Shown: positions 47,166 through 58,220 of the stretch, in pieces
How positions within the stretch are numbered: the first letter of the stretch is position 1
Layout: each line of letters starts with the position of its first letter
NCBI RefSeq assembly: GCF_018873765.1
Contig: NC_057923.1
Span: 57,220,593-57,284,592, forward strand
Reading direction: 5' to 3'
Origin: Telopea speciosissima
Taxonomy: Eukaryota > Streptophyta > Magnoliopsida > Proteales > Proteaceae
DNA length: 64,000 bases
Translations under genes and position numbers: made by a program
Notes under the pieces: generated by a model
What the model saw: only the letters and a program-made list of their open reading frames with translations
Told to the model about the DNA's origin: nothing
The model's database searches: none

Positions 47166-50100
47166 TCATACATTAGCAAACAATTTATAAGATTTGGCGT
47201 CGAGAACTATTTGTCTGACTGCTGCAATTGCACCTAAAACTCCTAAAATAGAAAATACGATAGCAATCGTAGTTTTGATCCAAAAAATTGGGCTTCGTTT
47301 TGATGGCCTAAACATTAAGTTGAAGAATACCGCAGGCAAGACGAAGTCAAGAGGCATGAACCCAAAAGCTCCAATCAAAGCATTCATATCTCCAAAGAAG
47401 GGAAGCATTGCTGCAAGTATGGTTCCTGTCACAACAACTAATGATCTAGAAATCAACCTTGGCACAACATTCTGAATAGACAACTCAGCGCCGTGTGGGT
47501 CTCCAAATACACTCTCAAGTACTTCATTTGTGGGTTGCAAGTATACCTGCAACCATAGAAATTTTGAAGGTCATCTCATAACTCTTGTTAGGGACTTGGG
47601 TAGAACTCATCCTTAAAAACTAGCCGTTAAAGAAGATGGTATACAAGAACTCGTCCCTTTAAAGACGAGCACATATATGAGTAATTCAATTCTTACCATA
47701 GCAACAGCTCCAAGTTGGAGAAGAGTAAAGATATTGGTCATCATAAGAAACCACTTGGGCACTAAGGGTTTGCCTGTTGTACTGTCGAAGAAGTTGTTGA
47801 AGATTATACTACTTGCTTGGTTTCCGAAAGCCCAATAGCCGGCGATGGAAACACTAAAGAAAGTAATCAAAACTACTGTGTGGCAAATTAGTAGTCCCTT
47901 GAACATCTTCCCTTTCACCGAGGTGCTAAGGTTGCCTGTGAAAGGAGAGAGAGAGTGAGACAGTAATTAAAGATCTTTGATATAACTCATCTTTAAAAGC
48001 TAGTCATTAATAAGAGGGTGTCCAAGTCCTTAATTATAAGCCTTCACATCGTGCTACTGTAAAACTCCAGCAAGCTCTCCCTCCATGTGAGAGCACCCGT
48101 AGGAACTAAGATCTTTCCCGAGGGATATGATTTTATCTATTTTGGAGGCACACTAGAGTTGCCACGCCCTAGCTCTGATACATTTTTTGAGACTTGGGTA
48201 GAACTCATCCTTAAAACCTAACTAGATCAGAAGATGATGAAGTGCAAACCTGAATCTCTGGAATGATCCCACTCCCATATGTGGTGGCGATGATGGCGAT
48301 TGCACTGAAGAAATTGAAGACCTGACTTGTTTTATCGCCGAGAATGGAATAGTCTTTGGGAGGTCCCTTGGATGTACTTCCTGGATCAAATTAAAATTGA
48401 TAATAATTAATGACTATTTCTCTACCAAAACCATAATAATCTTCTAAAATCTCAAATTAACTTGAAGGGGGGGGTGTTTTAAATTTATATATACCTACAT
48501 AGATAGCACCTGCTGTGGTGCAAATACTGTAACCAAGACAAAGAACCAAGGAAACAAAATTGATGTGCCTTAGAGAGTGGAAAGATGGGATTTGAGCTAA
48601 GATCAGCATAAAACATCCAAATATGGTTATGAATTCGTAAAGCTTCATGGTCCCATCTGGTGTTGATAGCAAGTATATTGTCTGCAAAACCAAATTTTGA
48701 TCAGTTCTTACTTGCACATCCATCATCAATCTTTGTTGTATGAGCAGAGTGTAGGGAAGTAAGTGAACGACTCACAGCCGTTTAGATGGAATCCACTCTG
48801 TGGGAATGTTCCATCTGAACGGTTTTGAGTCGTTCACGTATGTGAACTTTCACCCCCCTCGTATGAGCATGTGCCGGTATCTTGGAGGGAAATTCCACCT
48901 TTCATGGGGGCGGGGCGTACATTTTGCCCCTCACTATGTCTGGTGTGGCCTCGATCCCCACACACACACAACATTTTCCCATATAATTAATAAATTGTAG
49001 GATTCTATTAAAATAGAAAAATATATTATAAAAAAAGGTTGCACAATTCAACGAAATATGCTTAGGAATTCTCTAGACTAGGTTTTTTTTTTTTTTTTTC
49101 TTCTTTTTTAGGTAAAGTTTAATAGATTTACAGTCAAACTAGGCAACTCTAGTTATTTTCAACTTTGTTGTAACCAATTTGGCCATGGAAATTTCCCTAT
49201 ATATAATACTAATCATGTCCACAGATTAGTGCATCGAGGAGTAGAAAAAACACAAATGGAGGATAATTAAGACTAGAAAAGGAAATAACTTAGCTATCAT
49301 GTGGGCATGTAAAGTTGCGCAATCCAAATCATTAACTAGTCAAAATCTTGATTTTTTTATTTTATTTTAATTATATGGTCCATCTTGTCTGATTTTTATA
49401 AATTTTTAAATAATTAGACTTAAAAAAAAAAAAAAAAATAGTTTCTTCCATTTGATTTTGGCACTATATTAATTTGGATTCAAAATTGACACATAAGAAA
49501 TGTGCCTATCTCATAGTGAAATTTGGGCCCAATCGACAAACCATGCCGGTCGTGGTAGAAATTCAGGATCCAAATCCTCTATGGTGCATTGCACGTAGCA
49601 GCCTAAGCGGTACAGACTAAACCGCGCATGCAAAGACCGCCTTACCCTGCCCAAATGCCTTGACGGAGCGGGGGTAAGGCGGTCATTACACGCGTGGCCT
49701 AGTCTGCACCGCTACGGGCAGTTGCGTCGTAGATGATCTGAATTAAGAAATTCATGCCAAAATTGGCTCTAAAGATAACTACGTTTCCATTATTTTTTTT
49801 AAAAAAGTAAATTATTTTTCTACTTTTGAAGAATATTTTGTTATTCTATTTATATTGCCATTGTTCTCTGCCGGAGAGAGCATCTCCGCGCAGGTTGAAA
49901 GGCGCCCAAACACATGTAGGGATGTAAATGAATAGCCGAAATCCGTTTCCGTATTAGTGTCCGTATCCGTTTAGCACTATCCGAATCCGTCCGAAAGCTA
50001 AACGGATATGGATACGGATAGGCTATAGCTATCCAAAAAGCTATACTTACATGTAAACGGATAAAATATCCGATCCGTATCCGTGTCCGTGTCCTTATCC

Positions 50101-52229
50101 GTTAAGCACTATCCGAATCTGTCCGAAAACTAATCGAATGTAGATACAGCACTATCCGAGCCAAATCCGATCCGTTTAGATCCCTAAACACATGGGGCGG
50201 AGCGATCATTTTGGCCACCCCCATGTGTTTGGGCACATCCTGGTCCCAAAGCAGAGAATATTTCCCCTAAAAAAAAATAGGTACGTACATGAATTTCTAA
50301 CCACCATACATGAAATTCTCTATAAATAGATTCAAGTGAATGGAGAAAGAGGAAGAGAGAGCAAGTAAATTACCTTCATGCACTGACCCCCAAGAAGAGA
50401 AGAACCAACAACGGCACCATAGCAGGGTGCAAATTGAAGAGGCCCCACAAAATATCTACCCCATCCTGGCCCTACCATCCCATTAAAAAAAAAAAACAAT
50501 AAATAAGCAAATCCGTTGGAATTTTATTCAAGAAAATAAGGTACCCCATACTCTCAATTTAATGAAGAAAAAAAGGTTTCATTCTCTCTATCTCCTCTTC
50601 TAACATGAAATGATTTTTTTACCCTTATGTAAGAAATTATTTTTTTGTCATTTCTCATTATTGCATTTCCTTATATTGCTTGCTTAGAGAACTTTCAATT
50701 CTCCCTTTGACGTGTGCAATTTTTCATATTTGAAAGGTTGACACTTGAGATTCACACGTTAAGATTAACTCAGGTTCATAGATAGAATCAGACATTGAAA
50801 TGGATTCCATCAATGCGCCTAAGAGACATACGAGATGGTTTTCGTACATGAATCTGATCTGCTCTCATATTTCCCATAAATCGAATAAAAATTAACAGAA
50901 TAAAAAAATAGATGAAAACCAATCCAAGTTTTTAAATTAAGTGAGACTATCAATTTTCGTGTTTGGTTATACCCAAAAAGGCCAAATAGCCAATCACAAT
51001 AGAGTCACCATGGTTGACCAGTACACCCATTGTTGTAAAATATCGGTGGAATTTGCATTAAGTGATGTGATCTCCCCATTAAGGGCAGGGGTGTTGTGTC
51101 CCGAACTCCCGATCCGTAGTAGCCAATGTTGATAGGCTAACATGCGTCGCACTAAGTGTTGGCTCAACCCTGATCACCTAACCGTACACGTTTTTTGTTT
51201 TTCATAAATATTTTTTTTTCCCTAATAAGTAACAAAAAGAGACATGTGTCATCATGAGATTGTACTTGTAATGTTCACAAATAAATAAATAATCTGAAAG
51301 CATCATTTTGCCCCTTAAAAATTTGATACATTGTTGATCATGTATCAATGTTAGTCATGACCCCTATCGATACACGATACAAATTTATTGACATAACTCA
51401 TAATATATGCAGCCTTACTGTTGGATGGATACTTGACAGATTAAAAGCTTCAGAGCCGATTGAATGTGTTAAATCAAGTTGTTTAACTTATCTCATAGTA
51501 GATTGTTCTAATCTAACCGTTTATACACTAGAATGGACCCCACTAAACACATAAGACTTTACCCCTTATTTTTATAGAAAGAGATTTTTACAAATCCATC
51601 AACACTTGATCACAATGGAACAACCTTCTGATACCTAAAGCCATGAATGCGATATTAAGGGAAGGGAGGGGCGGGGGGAGGTGTTTAGAGAAATACCTAA
51701 AATGTCATTGGCCATGTCTTTGAAGCGTAGTTGTCGGCGACCCAAGTGGGCATGGTGTTCAAGAACCAAAGAGAGGAGGTTGTAAGAGTGAAAAGTGATG
51801 GCCGCACCCACGCAAAGAAACACCATTCCACCTATCCATCCCAACGATACGAAGGCATAAGGTAAGCTCAGCAGTGCCGGAGCTACTATCGAACTCGTCA
51901 AATGGTATCCACAGTGCATCCATGATCCTGCATATTCCCAGAAAGAAGGAAAGAAACTAAACATGCAGTTTGATTTTTCAATTAAGAATTTCACTGTTAC
52001 ATCATAAGCTTCAACCACCACCATGCATCCGGCCAAGAGAGAGAGACAGAGAATTAAATTAAGGTAAGGAAGACGAAGTACCTTTAGACTTGAGAACGAA
52101 GAGAGCTCCGGCATCAAGTTGGGGGTTCTTTAGTCCCTGCTGATCGGTTGCTTGTGATGAATAAAAACCCACTTCTTCTTCCTCTCCTCCTTGATGGGCT
52201 GTTATTGAATTCGGATGCAGGGTACCCAT
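47166..52229 (-). CDS. GABA transporter 2-like (AAAP family), copy 1, with a one-base frameshift
   Basis: Seven exons on the minus strand: 52229–52082, 51927–51697, 50471–50374, 48681–48495, 48380–48250, 47935–47697 and 47546–47166. Without the frameshift this would be 471 aa. Family landmarks are DAGALFVLKSKGSWMHCGYH at the start, SLPYAF, PSFHSLRHIN, YGSGIIPEIQ, GYWAFGN, ISRSL…AMLPFFGD and GAFGFMPLDFVLP, with many hydrophobic membrane segments. AAAP members of this branch carry GABA or other amino acids across membranes; substrate is inferred from similarity to the plant GAT2 branch. Exon 6 is 239 nt instead of the 240 seen in copy 2: one base is missing near 47920 (CACCGAGG versus CACCGGAGG), which breaks the frame after ATLAP. 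All other exons are open and splice sites are GT–AG, so this is either a very young pseudogene or an assembly error. Confidence 0.9.
48763..48837. repeat. Hairpin, 28-bp stem
   Basis: GTGAACGACTCACAGCCGTT… at 48763–48790 pairs with 48810–48837, with about 19 bases between. The same structure, slightly changed, is present in copy 2 near 63530–63600. It is probably one end of a MITE. Confidence 0.75.
49559..49743. mobile_element. MITE (family of 39968–40158, copy b)
   Basis: Same body (CATGCAAAGACCG…CTTACCC…TGCCCAAATGCCTT…GAGCGGGGG.AAGGCGGTCATT) and inverted ends ATTCAGGATC/GATCTGAATT. Confidence 0.75.
49917..50186. mobile_element. hAT MITE (TAGGGATGTAAATG family, copy b), nested in another MITE
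   Basis: Starts TAGGGATGTAAATGAATAGC, ends GATCCCTA, with the perfect 8-bp duplication AACACATG at 49909–49916 and 50187–50194. The surrounding sequence (about 49868–50265; TTCTCTGCCGG… and …CAAAGCAGAGAA) forms inverted ends of an older element that was the target. Confidence 0.88.
50472..51696 (-). other. Intron 2 of transporter copy 1
   Basis: About 1.2 kb, AT-rich, no other gene or clear repeat seen. Confidence 0.6.
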
Positions 52230-52479
52230 GTCTCTATCTTTATGATTCTCTCTCTCTGATTAGGTGCAGATGAGGTGTCAGAAGAGGAGAAAGATCGGTC
52301 AAAGGGAGAGGATTAAGAGAGATTGAGAGATACCGTCATCTTGCATAAGCTCAACCCTCCTCCTACTTACTTATAGTATCAATATTTTTTAAACAATTTT
52401 CCTTTACATTTTTAATTACTTTAGATTCGACGACTTTTTGTGTGTATGAGAGAGAGAGAGGCGCCCCCATATTAGAAAT

Positions 52480-52605
52480 GGGAAAAAAGTTGCAGCGCGA
52501 CCTGTATAATTTTATAAGCGCACCACTAAACTCAATGGTTGAATCTAAACCGTTGAGATATTAACCAATCCATCTCAGCCATTCGAATAATAAAAGGTAA
52601 ACCGG
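52480..52605 (+). repeat. Left inverted repeat of the composite element
   Basis: Pairs with 56868–56993 at roughly 70–75% by eye, including an almost exact CACTAAACTCAATGGTT. Confidence 0.65.
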
Positions 52606-52705
52606 GTAATATCAGTTGTAGTAACCGGTCAGTTTTTTAAAAAGAATACTATTTACTGGTTAAGAAACCAGAGGAAATTGATAAAACTTTGAAAAAAAAA
52701 AAAAA

Positions 52706-53820
52706 CTTATTTTGGATCGAGCAACGAAGGCGGTGGGTGTGTCTTTGCACTGCGTCTCTGCTTTTGGTCGGCAAAGACCTATTATTCTGGCGATTGTTAT
52801 CGAAACTTCAAAGGTTAGATCTGTATCCCTTATCGGTTACCATTCTTCATCTTTGGAAGTGTTGTTCTTGCTCTAACAGAAATTGTAAAAAAAAAAAAAC
52901 TTATTTTGGATCGAGCAACGAAGGCACTGCATCTCTGCTTTTGGTCAGGAAATACCTGTTATAACGGCGATTGTCATCGAAACTTCAAAGGTTAGACCTG
53001 TATCCCTTACCGGTTATCATTCTTCATCTTTGGAAGTGTTCTTCTTGCTCTAGTAGAAACTGTAGAGTTCTAGTTTTAGGGTTTGTTTCTCTCATGAGGT
53101 TACTTTATGGTTTATAAATCTGTAAAAAAAAAAAAAAAACTTATTTTGGATTGAGCAACGAAGACGCTACGTCTTTGCTTTTGGTCGGGAAATACTTGTT
53201 ATTCTGGCGATTCTTATCCAAACTTCAAAGGTTAGATTTGTATCCCATACCGGTTATCATTCTTCATCTTTGGAAGTGTTGTTCTTACTCTAGTAGAAAC
53301 TGTAAAAAAAAAAAAAAAAAAAAAAAAAACTTATTTTGGATCGAGCAACGAAGGCGCTGCCTCTTTGCTTTTGGTCAGGAAATACCTGTTATTCCTGCGA
53401 TTGTTATCGAAACTTCAAAGTTTAGATCTGTATCCCTTACCAGTTATCATTCTTCATCTTTGGAAGTGTTCTTCTTGCTCTAGTAGAAACTGTAGAGTTC
53501 CAGTTTTAGGGTTTGTTTCTCTGTTTGTTTCTCTCATGAGGTTACTTTATGGTTTATAAATCTGTAAAAAAAAAAAAAAAACTTATTTTGGATCGAGCAA
53601 CGAAGATGCTGCGCCTCTGCTTTTGGTCGGGAAATACTTGTTATTTTGTGTGATTCTTATCCAAACTCCAAAGGTTAGATCTGTATCCCTCACCGGTTAT
53701 CATTCTTCATCTTTGGAAGTGTTCCTCTTGCTCTAGTAGAAACTGTAGAGTTCCAGTTTTAGGGTTTGTTTCTCTATTTGTTTCTCTCATGAGGTTACTT
53801 TATGGTTTATAAATCTGAAG
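52706..53820. repeat. Five-unit tandem array with A-tract junctions
   Basis: Units start with CTTATTTTGGATCGAGCAACG at 52706, 52900, 53140, 53330 and 53582 (lengths 194, 240, 190, 252, about 238). The short units lack a module (GTAGAGTTC.AGTTTTAGGG… to TTTATAAATCTG) that the long ones have, so short and long alternate. Each unit ends in an A-tract of 12–26 bases. Confidence 0.88.
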
Positions 53821-53899
53821 TTGAATACTTCCAGTTTAAGTGATTTACACCTCCAAAACTTGAAATTTCTATCATTGCCATTTCTCATGTTTCCAACAT

Positions 53900-54769
53900 A
53901 ACCTTGAGAGATGTTACTCAAAACCAAGATTAGAGAGCTTGCCCCACCGAAAACTATATTTTTGTTGATGCCCCATTAGTGTCTTAGTGTAGTTCCCACA
54001 TCCAACCAGAAAAATCAGCCCTCTTTCAGTTTTGTGCATCATCAACTGAGGAGGACCTTATCTTTCAGCTCAAGTATAAAACCAATCATCAGTTGAATGT
54101 TGTTGGTAGTATGATTATGGCCAACAGTTCTTACTTAGCTTCAGAGAAAATACATATTTAATTGCCTAGGCTTCTCTAATCCAGCTAAATAACCTCGAGA
54201 GATGTTACTCAAAACTAGGACTAGAGAGATTGCCCCACCCAAAACTACATTTGTGCTGAGGCCCCATTAGTGTCTTAGTGTAGTTCTCACATCCAACCAG
54301 AAAAATCAGCCCTCTTTCAGTTTTGTGCATCATCAACTGAGGAGGACCATATCTTTCAGCTCAAGTATAAAACCAATCATCAGTTGAATGTTGTTGGTAG
54401 TATGATTATGGCCAACAGTTCTTGCTTAGCTTTAGTGAAATACATATTTAATTGCCTAGGCTTCTCTAATCCAGCTAAATAACCTCGAGAGATGTTACTC
54501 AAAACTAGGACTAGAGAGATTGTCCCACCCAAAACTACATTTGTGTTGAGGCCCCATTAGTGTCTTAGTGTAGTTCCCACATCCAACCAAAAAAATCAGC
54601 CCTCTTTCAATTCTGTGTATCATCAACTGAGGAGGACCTTATCTTTTAGCTCAAGCATAAAACTAATCATCAGTTGAATGTTGTTGGTAGTATGATTATG
54701 GCCAACAGTTCTTGCTTAGCTTAAGAGAAAATACATATTTAATTGCCTAGGCTTCTCTGATCCAGCTAA
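53900..54769. repeat. Three-unit tandem array, period about 291 bp
   Basis: Units start AACCT.GAGAGATGTTACTC at about 53900, 54191 and 54481 and end CTTCTCT.ATCCAGCTAA. They are well over 90% identical by eye. No reading frame is conserved across the units, so they are probably non-coding. Confidence 0.88.
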
Positions 54770-54937
54770 AAAAAAAACAGAGTATCCCAGTGCTTGAGGC
54801 TCCCGCTACTGCAGGGTCTGTGAGAGACAAATGTACACAGCCTTACCCCCACTTCACTGAGATGCTGTTTACATGTTTCAAACCCGCAACCTGAAGGTTG
54901 CAGTAGCGCAACTTAACCGTTGCGCCAAGGCTCGCCC
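54769..54937 (-). mobile_element. Au-type SINE
   Basis: On the minus strand it begins GGGCGAGCCTTGGCGCAACGG, with a tRNA-like box A (TTGGCGCAACGG) and box B (GGTTGCGGGTTTGAAAC). It continues GTAAACAGC…GGTAAGGCTGTGTACA and ends TAGCGGGAGCC…CTGTTTTTTTTT. This is the order of the plant Au SINE family, including the T-rich 3' tail. It is inserted at the end of the third 291-bp unit. Confidence 0.88.
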
Positions 54938-55349
54938 ACGCAACTCTCTGACCCAACTACTCCTTTGAAAATACTCAGACATTTGAATGGAAAAATACTT
55001 CTCCTAATTTGAAACTCAAGTACAGATGCTCATTCTATAGAAACTATGGCCTTCATAATTGAGAGTGATAAATGCTTACCTATATGGTTGAAGCTTTGTG
55101 AGGAGTTTTGAATTTGTCAGTGATTGATGTGATTCATGATTATATTAGTTGTTGATGCTAATGTGGATCATGATTATATTATGTTGTTGGTGAACCTTTT
55201 GTGCTCTCCGTGCTGTTCAAGTTGGAGTTATTTGTCAATTTTTTGATAACAGCTGACCCGAATGTTTTAATTTGCTATGATTAACTTAGGCTTGTATGTG
55301 TGCAACATTTATTAATTACTTGATATTATTCTTTTGTTTCATTTATAAT

Positions 55350-55962
55350 TCAGTAGATGGCTTATACTAAGAATATGGATATTGTTGGTAGATGTGAACT
55401 ATGTAAGATTAGGTGTAAGAAAGAGATTTGTAGGTCAAGAAAAAAAAGAAGGGTAGACAATATTACAATTGTCCAGTAGGATATTCATTATTCATGTGAG
55501 TAGATCAGTTCAGATTCTGTGAATGTGGAAATGGACAATGTAAGGTCATAATTTCAAAAAGTGAAAAAAGCAAAGGTCGGACATTCTGGTGCTGCCCAAA
55601 ATCAAATTCTGTATGACTACTATAACAACCTTTATTTTGTTATCTCCGTTATATGAAATATTATTTGAATTAATTGTTTGGATTTGATTAACTTTTGATT
55701 AATTGAAAAACAAGCTGAACATAACGGGTGTGGAATGTTCAAATGGATTGAAGGTGAAAGACCGTGTTCTTCCAGCCAACATACCCCAACTTCAGCTGAT
55801 GTGACAGAAACCTCCACTAGTCAACAAGGTCCTTCGATTGAATCTGTGTTTATGAAAGGATACCTGAAAGGAGCAATCAAAGGCTCAGAGAATAGCACCA
55901 GAATTTTACAAGAAGTATTTGATACCTTCAGCGAGATAGACTTAACTAAAAAGACTGATTAA
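55350..55962 (+). pseudogene. GRF-type zinc-finger gene fragment
   Basis: 55518–55610 reads CECGNGQCKVIISKSEKSKG then RTFWCCPKSNS, and 55728–55962 reads HNGCGMFKWIEGE…, ending at TAA 55962. Together they give the GRF zinc-finger pattern C-x-C-G…GR-x-F-x-C-C…C-G-x-F-x-W. A spacer of about 100–120 bp with GT at 55611 and AG at 55713 looks like an intron, but joining exactly there leaves the second part one base out of frame. An upstream start (MAYTKNMDIVGRCELCKIRC, from about 55357) meets a stop near 55482. GRF fingers bind nucleic acid; plant transposons often carry them. Probably a captured, now broken gene. Confidence 0.6.
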
Positions 55963-56439
55963 GCGACATTCCTATTTATTGGTTGTATAATGTATTCTCA
56001 TTTTAATGGGTTTGGAACAGATACTATTGTGTTTTTCATAGTTTTAGGAGTTGGAAACAATGATGATGATTACTAGGTTGTGTGGGTGATTATGGAATCT
56101 ATTGCTATTGACCAAAGGCTAATTTATCTGAGTGAATGATGTTGGATTTTATATATATTTTTCTATATATCTAAATTTTTTCTAAGATCAATATTTTGTT
56201 ATTTACAGGTATGCAATATTGTCTTGTATGTACCGAAATGCTGCCCATTTGGAAGTATAAAGATATTCGATTTATGCAATATTTCTTTTTAGTAGTATTT
56301 ATTGTCGTTATAAATATTGCATTCTTTCTATTTATTTCATAATTTAATCTCTCTTTCTGTATATGTTTTCATTCATTGTTGTTTATCGCGTGAATTTTAA
56401 GTTTCTTCTCGAGATCTTTAATGGTAAAGAATCAAATAA

Positions 56440-56812
56440 ATTGAAGGAAAGCATCACTGTGTCAAAGATGGTAGAGATAGAGAGGGAAGCTGGGAAGGGT
56501 TTGGGTGGGTGAGCAAAGCTGCTCATCACTGTGCTTTAGGCGTGAACATGGACGATGGTGGGGAGAGGGGTTGCAGATAGGCGGTTTTATTTTTTTATTT
56601 TTTTTTTCCTAAAAGAGTGGTTTTACATTGAACGAAAAAGGGGTTGCAGAGGGGAGGTCTGGGAACAGGGACGATGGTAGGGAAAGGGTTTGCAGCGTAA
56701 GGAGAGAGGCGGTTTATAGTGGGTGGGGAAAGGGGTTGCAGAGGGGAGGGGAGGTCTGGGAACAGGGACGGTGGTGGGGAAAGGGGTTGCAGACAAGCGG
56801 TTTTAATATTTT
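56440..56812. repeat. G-rich minisatellite near the right end of the composite element
   Basis: Repeats of GGGGAAAGGGGTTGCAGA and GGAGGTCTGGGAACAGGGACG occur two to four times. Open frames here have no protein features. Confidence 0.75.
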
Positions 56813-56867
56813 TTTTTTCTAAACAAGAATAGGAAAAAGAAGAAACCTGCTAGCACGGTGAACAGGT

Positions 56868-56993
56868 TGATGGCCTTTATTTATTCAACGGTCACGATTA
56901 AAAGGTAAATATTTCAACGGTTTCGATTTAACCATTGAGTTTAGTGTCGCGCTTAAGGAAAATGACGGTAGCGTTGCTACTAGTCACTCTTTT
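56868..56993 (-). repeat. Right inverted repeat of the composite element
   Basis: Reverse complement of 52480–52605 with scattered differences and small indels. Confidence 0.65.
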
Positions 56994-56999
56994 GGTTTA

Positions 57000-57490
57000 G
57001 GGTTTTACGTTTTTTGGGTAATTGGGATTTTGGTTTTTGGTTTGTGGGGTTTTGGGGTTTTATGGTTTTTGGGTTATTGGGTATTAAGATTTTTGTGTAT
57101 TGGGTATTGGGTTTATTGGATTGTTGGATTTTTTAGTTTTTGGGGTTTTGGGGTTTTAGGGTGCTGGTGTTTATTAGTTAAGGGATTTAGGGTTTTTGGG
57201 TTTTGGGGTATTAGGATGATGGGGTTTTTTGGTTTAGGGTTTCAGGTTTTTTGGGTTTTGGGGTTTTAGGGTGATTGGGATTTTGGGGTTTTTGGGGTTT
57301 AGGGTTTTCCGGGGTTATTGGGGTTATAGGGTTTTTGGGGTTTTAGGGTGATGGTGTGTTTTAGGGCTTTTGGGCTTATTGGGGTTATTTGGGATTTAGG
57401 ATTTTTGGGGTTTCGGGGTTTTAAGGTGCTGGTGTTTTTTTGTTTAGGTTTTTTGGGTAATTGGGTTTTGGGGTTTTAGGGTTTAGGATT
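57000..57490. repeat. Degenerate telomere-like G/T-rich tract
   Basis: About 490 bp made almost wholly of TTTAGGG, GGGTTTT, TTTTGGGG and related words on the plus strand. TTTAGGG is the plant telomere unit. The tract is strongly strand-asymmetric and begins within about 10 bp of the composite element's right end. The open frame over it encodes only Phe/Gly/Leu/Trp repeats. Confidence 0.8.
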
Positions 57491-57748
57491 TTACTTGTAT
57501 TATATTAAATTTGATCTTATATGATTCGTTTAATCACATTGCGTTAGGTTTAAAAAATATCTACCATTCAACCGTTAAATGAATTGAATCGAATCCTATT
57601 TAACCCTAAATGAATTCAATTATTATGAATGCAATACTTATTAGATTCAAGTCTGGAGCGAAAAATTATGTATAGCCCTTGTGTACCAAAGTTGTGAAAA
57701 TATATTTATATTTTTGTATGACTGAACCAAAGTCGAAATTTGGTTGTA

Positions 57749-57764
57749 TTTTTTTTTGATAAAA
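57749..57764. repeat. 16-bp T-tract micro-insertion with 16-bp target duplication
   Basis: T9 GATAAAA between two exact copies of TCGAAATTTGGTTGTA (57733–57748, 57765–57780). Confidence 0.8.
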
Positions 57765-58154
57765 TCGAAATTTGGTTGTAGGGGAGCTTGAATTTTGTAC
57801 ATGAACATTATATGTAATATATTTGGTTGAATGTTGTGATATACATATACATATATATATTGTTGGTCCATTGGCAGTAGTGGTAATGGGTTGTCATTGT
57901 TGGCAACCAAGTGCAAACATGTTCGTAGGTGTTTTTTGGAGGTTTTGGAAATGTTCAGGAACATTTTAGTCCTTTTACATCACTCAGGGGCAATATGGTA
58001 ATTTGAAGAGAGAAATTGGGTGGTGGACCCCACACACTGTGGATCCCACAAAGGGTGCCTAACCTAGTTGAGGTGGCAGCCAAGTGGTCAGGCAGTGAAA
58101 TTGTTTAGGTGATGTGGTCTAGTAATGGTGTAGGCAAAAGAAGAAAATAATTGG

Positions 58155-58220
58155 AACATTTGCTACACTTTTGAAGTCCATGCTTAAAAGAACAACATTT
58201 GCTACACTTTTGAAGTCCAT
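58155..58220. repeat. 27-bp direct repeat, period 39
   Basis: AACATTTGCTACACTTTTGA… at 58155–58181 and again at 58194–58220, separated by 12 bp. Confidence 0.8.

Larger units (their letters stand above)
48682..50373 (-). other. Intron 3 of transporter copy 1, rich in MITEs
   Basis: Contains the hairpin at 48763–48837, T and A tracts (49083–49100, 49421–49438) and the MITEs at 49559–49743 and 49917–50186. The part next to exon 4 is homologous to 63447–64000 in copy 2. Confidence 0.7.
52480..56993. mobile_element. Composite Mutator-like element with long inverted ends
   Basis: 52480–52605 and 56868–56993 are inverted copies. The best shared block is CACTAAACTCAATGGTT…AAACCGTTGA.ATATT, with further matches outwards (GTTGCAGCGCGACC against GTAGCAACGCTACC). 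About 4.5 kb lies between: a five-unit array, a three-unit array, an Au-type SINE, a GRF zinc-finger fragment and a G-rich minisatellite. Long inverted ends, captured gene sequence and internal tandem repeats without a visible transposase fit a non-autonomous (Pack-)MULE. The exact ends and a 9-bp target duplication could not be fixed. Confidence 0.6.

Noticed and set aside
47194..47475. Plus-strand frame opposite transporter exon 7 (also 62011–62433)
   Set aside because: Antisense shadow of the conserved transporter exon.
54880..54937. Possible tRNA gene (box A and box B)
   Set aside because: The boxes belong to an Au-type SINE; no cloverleaf with paired acceptor stem is present.
57030..57269. 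79-aa Phe/Gly/Trp-rich frame
   Set aside because: Translation of the G/T-rich telomere-like tract.
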